DNA from: Roseiarcus sp050012775
GTDB taxonomy: Bacteria > Pseudomonadota > Alphaproteobacteria > Rhizobiales > Beijerinckiaceae
Assembly (NCBI GenBank): GCA_050012775.1
Contig: JBEKGN010000021.1
Span: forward strand, 21,919 to 85,918
DNA: 64,000 nucleotides
Direction: 5' to 3'
Under the pieces are notes generated by a model. The model did not search any database. It saw only the letters and a program-made list of their open reading frames with translations, and was not told the DNA's origin. The position numbers were made by a program, and so were the translations under genes. Of this stretch, positions 54,082-63,879 are shown piece by piece (the stretch's first letter is position 1; every line of letters begins with the position of its first letter).

Positions 54082-55200
54082 TCAGTCGGCCGCAACGCTC
54101 GAGGCGCGCGACCGCTCGAAGCGCCAGTCCGGGCGCATCGACTTGATCATCATCATTTCCGCGAGGTTCTGACGCGTGAGCAGGCCGACGAGGACTCCGT
54201 CGCGATCGACGACGCAAAGCCCCGACGCGTCCTGTTGGTAGAAGCGATCGAGCGCGGATTCCAGCGGCGTCGTTCCCCGCAAGGTCTCGATCGGCGCGCG
54301 CATGAAACCGGCGACCGCCGCCTCGCGATCATGATCCTTCAGCGCCGCGAGAATATCCTGGCGCATCATCAGACCCACCGGCTTGCCGAAGGCGTCGACG
54401 ACCGGGAACTCGTGCTGCGCGGTGGCGAGCAGCGTCTCGACCGCATCGGACAGTTTGGCGCTCGCCGGGACCGAGGCGAAGCGGGTCTCCATCGCCTGGG
54501 CGACGCTGAGGCCCCGAGCCGTCTCGTGAAAGGCCGTCATCTGGGCCTCCCCCGCCGCGGCGACGTAGACGAAGATCGCGATGAAGATCAGCAGGGGATT
54601 GCCGAAGAGACCGAGAAAGCCGAGGACGAACGCGAACGCCTGTCCGATCGTGGCGGCGATCTGGGTCGCTCTCGGCCGGCCGAATTTCATCGCCAGCAGC
54701 GCGCGCAGCACACGGCCGCCGTCCATGGGAAAGGCGGGGACGAGATTGAACACGGCGAGAAAGACATTGGCCGCGGCGAGCCGCGCGAGAAGCGAAACGT
54801 GGGGGTCGTCGAGCCGCGCGAAGTCGGCGGAATTGATCTGGCCGACGAGCAGCAGAAGCACGATGGCGATGGCGAAATTGACCAGCGGCCCGGCGATCGC
54901 GATGGCGAGTTCCTGCGCGGGCTTTTCGGGCAGGCTCTGCATGCTCGCCACCCCGCCGATGGGCAGCAAGGTGACTTCGGGAGTCGCGATTCCGAAATGG
55001 CGCGCCACGAAGATATGGCCGAATTCGTGCAGCACGACGCAAGCGAAGAGCAGTACGATGAAAACGACGCTGTCGAGGGCCGCCGCCGCGCCCTGCTGTT
55101 GCCAGGCGCTGAAGCCGATCCAGGCGAGCAAGAGCAGGAAGGTGACGTGAACCTTCACGGCGGTTCCGCCGAAACGGCCTATCGTGATCGACCAGCGCAT
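54082..55200 (-). CDS. Site-2 protease family metallopeptidase with CBS pair
   Basis: 372 residues, M50 family. The zinc motif HEFGH is at 58-62 and the second motif PAFPMDGGRVLRA has Asp160; about six membrane spans run to residue 225. The C-terminal 230-350 is a CBS pair (SVAQAMETRFASVPASAKL, ETLRGTTPLESALDRF), so proteolysis may respond to adenine nucleotides. This Rip3-like architecture is part of hypoxia regulons in mycobacteria. An FNR/FixK-type box lies 33 bases upstream of its start. Confidence 0.92.
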   Translation of the reverse strand: MRWSITIGRFGGTAVKVHVTFLLLLAWIGFSAWQQQGAAAALDSVVFIVLLFACVVLHEFGHIFVARHFGIATPEVTLLPIGGVASMQSLPEKPAQELAIAIAGPLVNFAIAIVLLLLVGQINSADFARLDDPHVSLLARLAAANVFLAVFNLVPAFPMDGGRVLRALLAMKFGRPRATQIAATIGQAFAFVLGFLGLFGNPLLIFIAIFVYVAAAGEAQMTAFHETARGLSVAQAMETRFASVPASAKLSDAVETLLATAQHEFPVVDAFGKPVGLMMRQDILAALKDHDREAAVAGFMRAPIETLRGTTPLESALDRFYQQDASGLCVVDRDGVLVGLLTRQNLAEMMMIKSMRPDWRFERSRASSVAAD

Positions 55201-55232
55201 AGCGGACTCCTCGGTACGGCTTCGGCCGTCTC

Positions 55233-55246
55233 TTGACGCACATCAA
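55233..55246. promoter_or_regulatory. FNR/FixK-type box TTGACGCACATCAA
   Basis: Matches TTGAY-N4-RTCAA between two divergent genes. Its centre is 39 bases from the M50 start and 78 bases before the rightward gene, so it could activate the rightward gene from -41.5 (start near 55281). Confidence 0.6.
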
Positions 55247-55275
55247 GGCGGTCTCGTCGATTGCCGCTCTTTGTA

Positions 55276-55302
55276 TCCTATATAGGAAAGCGATGTCATC
55301 GC
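55276..55302. promoter_or_regulatory. Two adjacent palindromes, TCCTATATAGGA and GCGATGTCATCGC
   Basis: TCCTATATAGGA (55276-55287) is a perfect 12-bp palindrome also present inside the folE/scaffold intergenic palindrome at 17239-17254. GCGATGTCATCGC (55290-55302) follows it. Both lie close to the start of the rightward hypothetical gene. The first could hold its -10. Confidence 0.5.
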
Positions 55303-55317
55303 ATGGGAGAGCGTCTC

Positions 55318-55938
55318 ATGATTGGGATCACCTTGAGCCCCGAACAGATACGCGCCGCCCCGCCGGAAGTGCGGCGATGGCTGCAGCGAGAGATTGCCGG
55401 CTCCCTCGATTTTCAGCCGGAGCGCGAAGGCGCGAAGCCGGACGCCGAACATCTTGTGATATGCGGTCCCGAGGAGGTCGCCGCCATTTATTCGGCGATC
55501 CGCGGGATCCTTCCCGTCGTCAACGTATTTTTCGAGCTCGGCCGCGAGGGCGATAGCATCGGCTCCGGCGGCGTCGAAGCCTATCGGCTCGTCGACATGC
55601 TGCACCATGCGCGCCTGCAGACCGTCGAGCAGCTCGACGCGTGTCTGCAGGTCATCGACGAGGCGGTCCGCGCCATTCGCAACGATCCCGGCGCCACGCT
55701 CTACGTGCTCGATCCCAGGGGCTATTGCCTGATCGCGACGGCGACGCGGATGAACATTCTCGCGCTCTGGCGCCAGCAACTCGCGGCCGGTCAGAGCGGT
55801 CAGAGCGTTCGCGCGACCGGCGCCGCCGAAGTTCCCGGCGCCCGTTCGGCTTCTCCGGTCTTTGCCGAAGTCTCCGCCACGATGCCGGCAGGATCGGCGC
55901 ACATGGGCGACGCCGCCGTCGAACCGCGGGAAGGATGA
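55318..55938 (+). CDS. Hypothetical protein of the stress region
   Basis: 206 residues from the ATG at 55318 (GGGAGAG ahead). Helical and soluble: PEQIRAAPPEVRRWLQREIAGSLDF, then EAYRLVDMLHHARLQTVEQLDACLQVIDEAVRAIRNDPGATLYVLDPRGYCLIATATRMNIL, and a disordered Ala/Ser-rich C-terminal 50. I recognise no family. It shares a divergent regulatory region (FNR/FixK-type box and two palindromes) with the CBS protease, which suggests low-oxygen control. Confidence 0.7.
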   Translation: MIGITLSPEQIRAAPPEVRRWLQREIAGSLDFQPEREGAKPDAEHLVICGPEEVAAIYSAIRGILPVVNVFFELGREGDSIGSGGVEAYRLVDMLHHARLQTVEQLDACLQVIDEAVRAIRNDPGATLYVLDPRGYCLIATATRMNILALWRQQLAAGQSGQSVRATGAAEVPGARSASPVFAEVSATMPAGSAHMGDAAVEPREG

Positions 55939-55947
55939 CTGGCCGCG

Positions 55948-56607
55948 CTACGCTTTCGCCGGCGTCTCGACGGGGAAGCCGGCGAGGATCGCGCTGACTT
56001 CTTCGTCCTGCACCTGTCCGAAATCGGCGTAAAAGGCGCCAACGGCGCCGAAGCGATGCGGCGCCTCGAGACAAACCAGGGCGTCGACCTCGCTTCGCAG
56101 CTCCTCGATCGTATCGCTCGCGGCGACGGGAACGGCGAGCACGAGCTTCTTGGGACCGCGCTTGCGGATCGCCCGCAGGGCGGCGCGGGCCGTCGCGCCC
56201 GTCGCGACGCCGTCGTCGGTGACGATCGCCGTGCGCCCCGCGATTTGCGCGCGGGATCTTTGTCCGAGGAAGAGCTGCCGCCGCCGCTCGATCTCGGCGA
56301 GTTCGCGCGAGCACGCGGCCTTGAATTCGCGTTCGCTCACCCCCGCCGCGCTGATGACGTCCTCATTGCGCACCGTGATCGGTTCGTCGCCGTCCACGAC
56401 CGCGCCCATCGCGAGTTCCGGCTGGTAGGGCACGCCGATCTTGCGCACGAGAACGATATCGAGCGGAGCCTTGAGCGCCGCCGCGATCTCGGCCCCGACC
56501 GGCAAGCCGCCGCGCGGCAGGGCGAGCACCACCGGATTTTGATCCTTATACGAGGCCAAGGCTCGCGCCAGCTTGCGGCCGGCGTCCGCGCGATCGAGGA
56601 AGGGCAT
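55948..56607 (-). CDS. Phosphoribosyltransferase family protein
   Basis: 219 residues, type I PRTase. The PRPP loop is IVTDDGVATGATARAALRAI near 128-147. The N-terminal half has LALPRGGLPVGAEIAAALKAPLDIVLVRKIGVP, the pattern of the stress-associated PRTases found beside CBS, Usp and dienelactone-hydrolase genes. The base substrate is unknown. It is 11 bases downstream of groEL on the same strand, so probably one transcript. Confidence 0.9.
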   Translation of the reverse strand: MPFLDRADAGRKLARALASYKDQNPVVLALPRGGLPVGAEIAAALKAPLDIVLVRKIGVPYQPELAMGAVVDGDEPITVRNEDVISAAGVSEREFKAACSRELAEIERRRQLFLGQRSRAQIAGRTAIVTDDGVATGATARAALRAIRKRGPKKLVLAVPVAASDTIEELRSEVDALVCLEAPHRFGAVGAFYADFGQVQDEEVSAILAGFPVETPAKA

Positions 56608-56618
56608 CGCCGCGTCTC

Positions 56619-58241
<1,623 letters not shown>

Positions 58242-58391
58242 TTCTGCCCCCTTATCGAAGGCGCCCGCCCGCCTGCGGCGGGTTCGCCCGCATGCAAAAC
58301 ACGTTCTTTTTCCGCCGGAAGCCGCCCGGCCGCATTGATCTGACGCAGTTCCGGCGCGCCCGGGGAAGGACAGGAAATCCGACGAGGCGAC

Positions 58392-58405
58392 TTGACGCCG
58401 CGCAA
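58392..58405. promoter_or_regulatory. FNR/FixK-like site TTGACGCCGCGCAA
   Basis: Fits the looser TTGM-N6-KCAA consensus, between groEL and the HhH gene. For the rightward gene a -41.5 centre gives a start near 58440, ahead of the ATG at 58473. It is weaker than the two TCAA sites. Confidence 0.35.
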
Positions 58406-58472
58406 TGCTCGGCGCCGCTGGGGTCGGTAAATGCTAGCGACATCGCCTTTCGGCGCAGCCGGGTCCACGAGC

Positions 58473-59363
58473 ATGGCGTCGCAACCCGCCGATCTCCAGC
58501 CAAACGCCATTCTCGCGGGAAATCTTCGCGAATACGCCGATCTCATGCGCCAGCAGGGCGCCGAGGGTTTTCGCGTCGCGGCCTATGAGCGCGCGGCCGG
58601 AGTGATCGGCGGCCTCGATCGGCCCTTGGACGGCATCTTCGCCGCCGAAGGCCGCGAGGGTCTGACGGCGCTTCCCGGCGTCGGCCGCTCCATCGCCGCG
58701 GCGCTGGCGGAGATGCTGACCACCGGGCGATGGGCGCAACTGGAGCGGCTGCGCGGCGCGCTGGAGCCGGAAAAGCTCTTTCTCACCATTCCCGGCGTCG
58801 GCCCGGAACTCGCCCGGCGCATTTTCGATGAGCTGCATGTCGAAACCTTGGAAGCGCTGGAAATGGCGGCGCACGACGGCCGCCTCGCCGGCGTCGAGGG
58901 GATCGGCCCGCGCCGCGCCGCGATGATTCGGATGGCGCTGGCCGAGCGGCTCGGCCGGCCGCGACTGCGCCGCTTGCGGCAGACGCGACAGCGTCCGTCG
59001 GTCGCCATGCTGCTCGACGTCGACCGGGAATATCGGGAAAAGGCCGAAGCCGGCGCCTTGCGCAAAATCGCGCCCAAGCGTTTCAATCCGACGGCCGAGG
59101 CTTGGCTGCCGATCCTGCACGCGACGCGTGACGCGTGGCGTTTCACCGCGCTCTATTCCAACACCGGCCTCGCCCATGAACTCGGGCGCGTCAGGGACTG
59201 GGTGGTGATCTATTATGAAACGGACGCCCTGCCGGAGGGCCAGTGCACCGTCGTCACGGAAACACGGGGGCCATCGGCGGGGCGCCGCGTGGTGCGCGGA
59301 CGGGAGGAAGAATGTCGCGACGCTTGGCTTGGGGAAGACGCGCGCGGACCCACCGCGGCCTGA
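58473..59363 (+). CDS. PolX-N-terminal-like HhH protein without catalytic domains
   Basis: 296 residues (ATG 58431 would add 14). Residues about 8-155 align with the 8-kDa and HhH part of PolX: FRVAAYERAAGVIGGL, LTALPGVGRSIAAALAEML, FLTIPGVGPELARRIFDEL and GVEGIGPRRAAMIRM. The palm Asp residues and the PHP domain are absent. The C-terminal 140 residues are a separate domain (LLDVDREYREKAEAGALRKIAPKRFNPTAEAWLPILHA... GLAHELGRVRDWVVIYYE). It probably binds DNA ends or gaps; the tail may recruit a partner. Confidence 0.8.
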   Translation: MASQPADLQPNAILAGNLREYADLMRQQGAEGFRVAAYERAAGVIGGLDRPLDGIFAAEGREGLTALPGVGRSIAAALAEMLTTGRWAQLERLRGALEPEKLFLTIPGVGPELARRIFDELHVETLEALEMAAHDGRLAGVEGIGPRRAAMIRMALAERLGRPRLRRLRQTRQRPSVAMLLDVDREYREKAEAGALRKIAPKRFNPTAEAWLPILHATRDAWRFTALYSNTGLAHELGRVRDWVVIYYETDALPEGQCTVVTETRGPSAGRRVVRGREEECRDAWLGEDARGPTAA

Positions 59364-59370
59364 ACGCGCG

Positions 59371-60444
59371 ATGATCGATTCGCCCGCCGACGCGAGAGGG
59401 AGCGAGGATCGTCGCGTCGAGGACGCCGGCGCCCGCGTCGCGATCGACGACAAGGTTCGCTTCCTCGCCAGCCCGGCCGCCTACGCGGAGGCCGGCGCAA
59501 ACGTCGAGGTCGTCGAGACCCATATGTCCTACGTCTTCCTCGCGGGCGGGCGCGCCTACAAGATCAAAAAGCCCGTGCGCTATCCCTTCCTCGACTATTC
59601 GACCCTCAGGGCCAGGGAAGCCGATTGCCGCGCGGAGTTGGCGCTCAATCGCCGCCTCGCCCCGAACGTCTATCTCGACGTCGCGCCGCTCAGGCTCGCG
59701 CCGAGCGGGTCTTTGGCGCTCGGCGGGGAGGGCGAGACCGTCGAGTGGGTCGTGGTGATGCGCCGCCTGCCGGCGGAGCGCATGCTCGACCGGCTGCTGG
59801 CGGCCGGCGCGCTGCGCGCCGAGGATGTCGATCGCATCGCCCTGGCGCTCGCACGCTTCTACCAGCGGGCCGACCGGCCGGCGATATCGCCGGCGGCGTA
59901 TGTCGCACGGCTCGTCGAGGAACAGGCCTTCAATCGACGCGTCCTCACCGCGCGGCGGTTCGCTCTCGACCACGGCCGCGCGCCGGCCATCCTCGACCGG
60001 ATGGACGCCGCCCTGCGAACCCATTCCGATTGGCTCGCGGCGCGCGCCGCTCACGGCCAACTCGTCGACGGTCACGGCGATCTCAGGCCCGAACACGTCT
60101 GCCTGGAGGACGAGGTCGCCATTTTCGACTGCCTGGAATTCAGCGCGGAATTGCGGATGGTCGATCCCGTCGACGAACTCGCCTATCTCGGCGTCGAATG
60201 CGCTCTGCTCGGCGCGGCCTGGCTGGGGCCGGCGCTGTTCGAGCGGGTGATGAACGCGCTTCGAGACGAGCCGCCGTATCGGCTGTTCCATCTGCACGCC
60301 TCGCGCCGCGCGGTGCTGCGCGCGCGCCTCGCCCTGGCGCATCTGCTCGATCCCGCGCCGCGGCAGCCCGCCAAATGGGAGCCGCTCGCCGCGCGCTATC
60401 TCGGCTTGGCCGAGCAAGCGCTCGATCGTCTGGAAAAGGGCTGA
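59371..60444 (+). CDS. Aminoglycoside-phosphotransferase-like kinase (COG2187 type)
   Basis: 357 residues. Kinase-like fold: VVETHMSYVFLAGGRAYKIKKPVRYPFLDYS (ATP-binding Lys region), then HGDLRPEHVCLEDEVAIFDCLEFS (catalytic HGDL and metal Asp). Full-length COG2187 proteins often carry a C-terminal P-loop AAA domain, which is absent here. The substrate is unknown. It starts 7 bases after the HhH gene, so the two are an operon. Confidence 0.85.
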   Translation: MIDSPADARGSEDRRVEDAGARVAIDDKVRFLASPAAYAEAGANVEVVETHMSYVFLAGGRAYKIKKPVRYPFLDYSTLRAREADCRAELALNRRLAPNVYLDVAPLRLAPSGSLALGGEGETVEWVVVMRRLPAERMLDRLLAAGALRAEDVDRIALALARFYQRADRPAISPAAYVARLVEEQAFNRRVLTARRFALDHGRAPAILDRMDAALRTHSDWLAARAAHGQLVDGHGDLRPEHVCLEDEVAIFDCLEFSAELRMVDPVDELAYLGVECALLGAAWLGPALFERVMNALRDEPPYRLFHLHASRRAVLRARLALAHLLDPAPRQPAKWEPLAARYLGLAEQALDRLEKG

Positions 60445-60457
60445 CGCCGCTTGTCGA

Positions 60458-61030
60458 TCACGAGGCGGTCGCGAGGCTCCGCAACGCCGACGCGCGTCGC
60501 GCGACGCGGACGACGATCGCCGCGTGGATCGCGAGCGCGAGCGCCAGGCCGAGCGCGTGCTGCGGCGCCGAGGCGGGAATCCGCCACAGCGCGACGAGCG
60601 CGAGCGGCAGGAATAGACCGCAGGCGGTCCACAGGCCGGGATTGTAGCCGCGCGAACGGGCGGCGCCCGCGCAATGGACGAGCGCGTTGACCAGCATGAG
60701 ATAAGGCGCGACGAGGCCGTAGCCGGGGCCCGCGTAATAGGCGGCGTAGAGCGCAGCCAGATTGACGCCCCAGACGCCGGGGATGTTGACCCACAGAACG
60801 TCCGCTGTCGTCAGCGCTTCGAGGCCGCCGAACATCCGCGCATTGACATAGCGGCGGAAGCGGTCGCCGCGATGTTCCTCGACCTGATGCAGCATGTAGA
60901 CGGGCGAGGCGAGATAGACGAGCGCGACCGGCCATCCCCAGGCGCCGACCAGCGGCGGCGCCAAAGCCGCGAGCGCGATCGCCATCAGCAGGGCGCCGGG
61001 AACCCAATGCGCGGCGAGCCAGTCCTTCAT
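60458..61030 (-). CDS. HXXEE-domain membrane protein
   Basis: 190 residues, about five membrane spans. The name-giving motif is HQVEE at 48-52 (YMLHQVEEHRGDRFRRYVNAR), with later conserved N and H (MLVNALVHCAG). Such proteins are predicted membrane metalloenzymes of unknown substrate. It is convergent with the kinase gene and starts 14 bases after ispDF ends. Confidence 0.88.
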   Translation of the reverse strand: MKDWLAAHWVPGALLMAIALAALAPPLVGAWGWPVALVYLASPVYMLHQVEEHRGDRFRRYVNARMFGGLEALTTADVLWVNIPGVWGVNLAALYAAYYAGPGYGLVAPYLMLVNALVHCAGAARSRGYNPGLWTACGLFLPLALVALWRIPASAPQHALGLALALAIHAAIVVRVARRASALRSLATAS

Positions 61031-61044
61031 TGCCGGGGTTCTCG

Positions 61045-62235
61045 CTATCTCAAGGGCAGGCGGATCGTCGCGCTGGCGAGACAGGCGATTCCCTCGCGCC
61101 GGCCGGTGAAGCCGAGCCCTTCCGAAGTCGTCGCCTTGACGCCGACGCGATCGATCGCGACTCCGGCGATTTTTGCGATGCGGGCGCGCATCGCCTCGCG
61201 AAACGGGCCGATCTTCGGCGCCTCGCAAATCAACGTGGCGTCGAGATGGGCGATGATCCCGGCGCGCGCGCGCACCCGTTCGGCGGCGTCAGCGAGGAAG
61301 ATCGAGGACGCGGCGCCGCGCCAGCGCGGGTCGGAGGGCGGGAAATGCGCGCCGATGTCGCCCTCGCCGAGCGCGCCATAGAGCGCGTCGGCGAGCGCGT
61401 GCAAGGCGACGTCGGCGTCGGAATGGCCGCTGAGGGCCTGGACGTGCGGAATTTTGACGCCGCCGAGCCAGACGTGATCGCCGGGCGCGAAGGCGTGGAC
61501 GTCGAACCCCTGGCCGACGCGGATGTCGCTCGCCGCGTCCATCAGACGCGCCTCGGCCGCGCGCAAATCCCTAGGCGTCGTCACTTTGGCGTTCTCCGGG
61601 TCGCCGTCGAAAACATAGGTCGCATGGCCCGCCCAGGCGACGACCGCGCCGTCGTCGGTGAGGTCGCGGACGCCCTCGCGTAAAGCGCGCCGATGGGCGT
61701 CGAGGATCAGATCGAAGCGGAAGGCCTGCGGCGTCTGCACCGCGCGCAGCGACGCGCGCTCGGGCGAGGCGAGGATGCGGCCCGTGGCGTCGACCTGTTT
61801 GATCGTGTCGCTGAGCGGGATCGCTGGGATTGCGGCGCCGGCCCGCTCGGCGGCTTCGATCGCGCGGGCGATCAGCGCGCGCGAGGGAAAGATGCGCGCG
61901 CCGTCGTGGATGAGGACGAGATCGGGCGGCGCCGCGCTCTGCGCCTCGAGCCCGGCGAGCACGCTCTGCTGCCGGCTGGCGCCGCCGAACGCCGGCGGGC
62001 CGAAGCGGCAAGCGGCGGCGGGCGAGAGAAACGTCAGCGCGGCCTGGTAAAGCGCGAGATCGTCGGGGTGGATGACGACGGTGGCGGCGCAAAAGTCGTG
62101 CGCCGCGGCCAGCGCCTCGAGCGTGTGGGCGATGAGCGGCTTTCCCGCGCAAGCGAGATATTGCTTCGGCGTCGCCGCGCCGAGCCGCGCGCCGCGTCCG
62201 GCCGCGACGACGATGAGGGAAACGCGAGGCGGCAA
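61045..62235 (-). CDS. ispDF: Bifunctional IspD/IspF, MEP pathway
   Basis: 396 residues with a TTG start at 62235. The N-terminal half is the cytidylyltransferase (VVAAGRGARLGAATPKQYLACAGKPL, HDGARIFPSRAL, TPQAFRFDLI). The C-terminal half is the cyclodiphosphate synthase (GQGFDVHAFAPGDHVWLGG, GHSDADVALHALADAL, GDIGAHFPPSD, KATTSEGLGFTGRREGIA). The fusion is typical of alphaproteobacteria. An in-frame ATG at 62361 would add 42 residues that resemble no IspD; the TTG, behind CGGAG, gives the usual length. Confidence 0.93.
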   Translation of the reverse strand: MPPRVSLIVVAAGRGARLGAATPKQYLACAGKPLIAHTLEALAAAHDFCAATVVIHPDDLALYQAALTFLSPAAACRFGPPAFGGASRQQSVLAGLEAQSAAPPDLVLIHDGARIFPSRALIARAIEAAERAGAAIPAIPLSDTIKQVDATGRILASPERASLRAVQTPQAFRFDLILDAHRRALREGVRDLTDDGAVVAWAGHATYVFDGDPENAKVTTPRDLRAAEARLMDAASDIRVGQGFDVHAFAPGDHVWLGGVKIPHVQALSGHSDADVALHALADALYGALGEGDIGAHFPPSDPRWRGAASSIFLADAAERVRARAGIIAHLDATLICEAPKIGPFREAMRARIAKIAGVAIDRVGVKATTSEGLGFTGRREGIACLASATIRLPLR

Positions 62236-62361
62236 GCGCGCAAAACTCCGGCGATGCGAAAAGGCCGTGGCGCAGACCCGCCCGGCCGCGTGAGAGATAA
62301 AGCAGCGCGCCGCAATCGCCAAGCCGGGGAATGCGAAGCGATCAAGCGGAAACCGCGTCAT

Positions 62362-62771
62362 CGGGTTGCCGCTCGAGCGCTTCGCGCGGCCGAGGGGATG
62401 GGCGAGGGCGCGCGCGGGAGAAAACGCGATTTGTCCTTTGCCGGACTTTGGGCGCCGCGAGCTTTTCCAAACCCACGCCAAGCATTTCCAAATTTGCGGC
62501 CTTTTTCTGCAAATATTTCCAAGGATTTCTTTGGGCGTTTTGTGGGAAATCAGAGGCTTGCAAGGGGAAAAAGGAAATTTTCGCCTCGCTCCAAATTTTT
62601 GCGCCGATCCCGCTCGCAAAGCGCCCCTCCCGCCTCGCCGGCATGGCGGGCATGGCGCAGAGCGACAGGGGAAGCGCAGCGCGAGTTCCGTTTTCCAAAA
62701 CGCAACGTCGAAACCCCGCTCATTCCCTGTTCATCGCTCCGGAGCGCCGCCGCCATCGACGGGAAGCCGCG
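62362..62771. other. 410-base gap with an AT-rich island
   Basis: Between ispDF and the small SOS peptide gene. The stretch 62460-62620 is far richer in A and T than anything around it, with repeats of tttcc-aaa and tccaaattt-gcg and a small stem (AAATTTGC pairing with GCAAAT-TTT near 62490-62520). No open frame with a ribosome site is convincing. It may be a non-coding RNA or a foreign fragment. Confidence 0.4.
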
Positions 62772-62876
62772 TCACGCGCCGAAAGCCCGCGCGGCCATCG
62801 CGATCATCGCGACGAAGGCGCCGAGCGAAGCCAGTTCCCAAAGATCGCGCAAAGCGGAGACCATATGCCGAGCCAT
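62772..62876 (-). CDS. 34-residue single-span membrane peptide under LexA control
   Basis: Translated from the ATG at 62876 behind a textbook CAGGAGGGTTGC. N-terminal MARHMVSALRDLWE is amphipathic; LASLGAFVAMIAMAARAF is a membrane segment; the stop follows FGA. The promoter just upstream contains a GTTC-N7-GTTC LexA box in its spacer. Caulobacter SidA, a 29-residue SOS-induced inner-membrane peptide that stops division, has the same size and control. So the likely role is a damage-induced division block; the homology itself is not demonstrated. Confidence 0.7.
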   Translation of the reverse strand: MARHMVSALRDLWELASLGAFVAMIAMAARAFGA

Positions 62877-62904
62877 GCAACCCTCCTGCGTAGGACAGGC
62901 GTAC

Positions 62905-62933
62905 ATGGTATGTTCTTTCTTTGTTCTCGTCAA
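62905..62933 (-). promoter_or_regulatory. SOS promoter with LexA box in the spacer
   Basis: On the minus strand, -35 TTGACG (62933-62928), a 17-base spacer and -10 TACCAT (62910-62905). The spacer holds GTTC at 62912-62915 and 62923-62926 with exactly seven bases between, the alphaproteobacterial LexA operator. Bound LexA would block RNA polymerase. Confidence 0.75.
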
Positions 62934-62958
62934 GAGGGCGCGAACGCGCGGTCCGAAC

Positions 62959-62989
62959 TAGGACACTGATTAATGGAAATTAGGACACT
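62959..62989. repeat. Direct repeat of TAGGACACT
   Basis: TAGGACACT at 62959-62967 and again at 62981-62989, 22 bases apart, at the point where base composition changes from GC-rich to AT-richer. It looks like the repeated boxes near an insertion-sequence end, but no family is recognised. Confidence 0.4.
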
Positions 62990-63030
62990 TGCGGAGCAGA
63001 CGTTGAGTGCTGTCCGAAGCGGCCCTCAAA

Positions 63031-63747
63031 TCAAGGTTGAGGCGGGGAAACGCCGTGGCCTTCGACGTCAGGCACTAGAATGATGTGGTCTTGGAACCTG
63101 CGCGTATTGAAATGACGCGTGGTAGTTGATCGGTGTAACCCCCAAAACCAATCATATGAGAATTCAAGATCGATCCTGATGGCCTCGGGCTTAAGATTGC
63201 CGAATGTTATGAAGTTGTGGCCCGTTCCACAATCCCGCGTTGCCATCTCACCTGGCGATAATATTGCAATGTTCGGGTTTCCCCCGGCAGGAGCGTCGCG
63301 AGAGGCGACCAGCGTATTGTTTGAGAGCGTAGCAAGGCGTTGTTGACCGTTCCAAACGACACATGTCATGCCGACATTGTATAGAGTCCATGCGCCCGGA
63401 TTGTAAACGGAATAAAGAGTATTAAGAGGGTCGTCGTTTTGCGTCGCGGCGACTTGTGTCGCAATCTGAGGACGGAACGTATATGTTAAATTCACAACTA
63501 AGAATGCAGCTGCAACGTAGAACCAGAAGTCGCGAAATGTCTTATCGGCAAATACTAGGAATGAGAGTGGAGGCTTTATTGGGGTTATTGTCGGCGGCGG
63601 CGGCGCTATATGTGGCGTACCTCCTGATTGTCCATATGTGACGCTCGATCTCCTCTTCGGTGTGGAGTCCTGTGGGGTATTGATAATTGGCTTCGCGGCG
63701 GCGCGCTGCGCCTGACGCTTAGCGCGACGTTTCTTGTTGCTGGACAT
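63031..63747 (-). CDS. Hypothetical one-span membrane protein, foreign composition
   Basis: 238 residues. A very basic N-terminus (MSSNKKRRAKRQAQRAAAK), a Pro-rich linker, one membrane span near 75-90 (FWFYVAAAFLVVNLTYTF) and a C-terminal beta-like domain with two Cys (MTCVVWNGQQRL, TRDCGTGHNF). GC content is clearly below its neighbours. I recognise no family. It lies between a possible insertion-sequence end and a putative transposase fragment, so it is probably acquired. Confidence 0.65.
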   Translation of the reverse strand: MSSNKKRRAKRQAQRAAAKPIINTPQDSTPKRRSSVTYGQSGGTPHIAPPPPTITPIKPPLSFLVFADKTFRDFWFYVAAAFLVVNLTYTFRPQIATQVAATQNDDPLNTLYSVYNPGAWTLYNVGMTCVVWNGQQRLATLSNNTLVASRDAPAGGNPNIAILSPGEMATRDCGTGHNFITFGNLKPEAIRIDLEFSYDWFWGLHRSTTTRHFNTRRFQDHIILVPDVEGHGVSPPQP

Positions 63748-63879
63748 CGAAGGGAAGCTCCCACCCTTTGCGAAGGTGTAGGACTATCTCTGAGCGCTGC
63801 CAACAACCCCCACTGCCGGCTCGCTGGATGCGCCAGAAACGTTGACGCATCCGTATCCCTGCGACATCAGGTTCTAGTA

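Noticed and set aside
58242..58430. CIRCE element ahead of groEL
   Set aside because: No TTAGCACTC or its inverted partner is found in the leader.
61045..62619. Extended ispDF start at 62619
   Set aside because: The extra N-terminal residues come from the AT-rich island and match nothing in IspD; normal length is obtained from the TTG at 62235.
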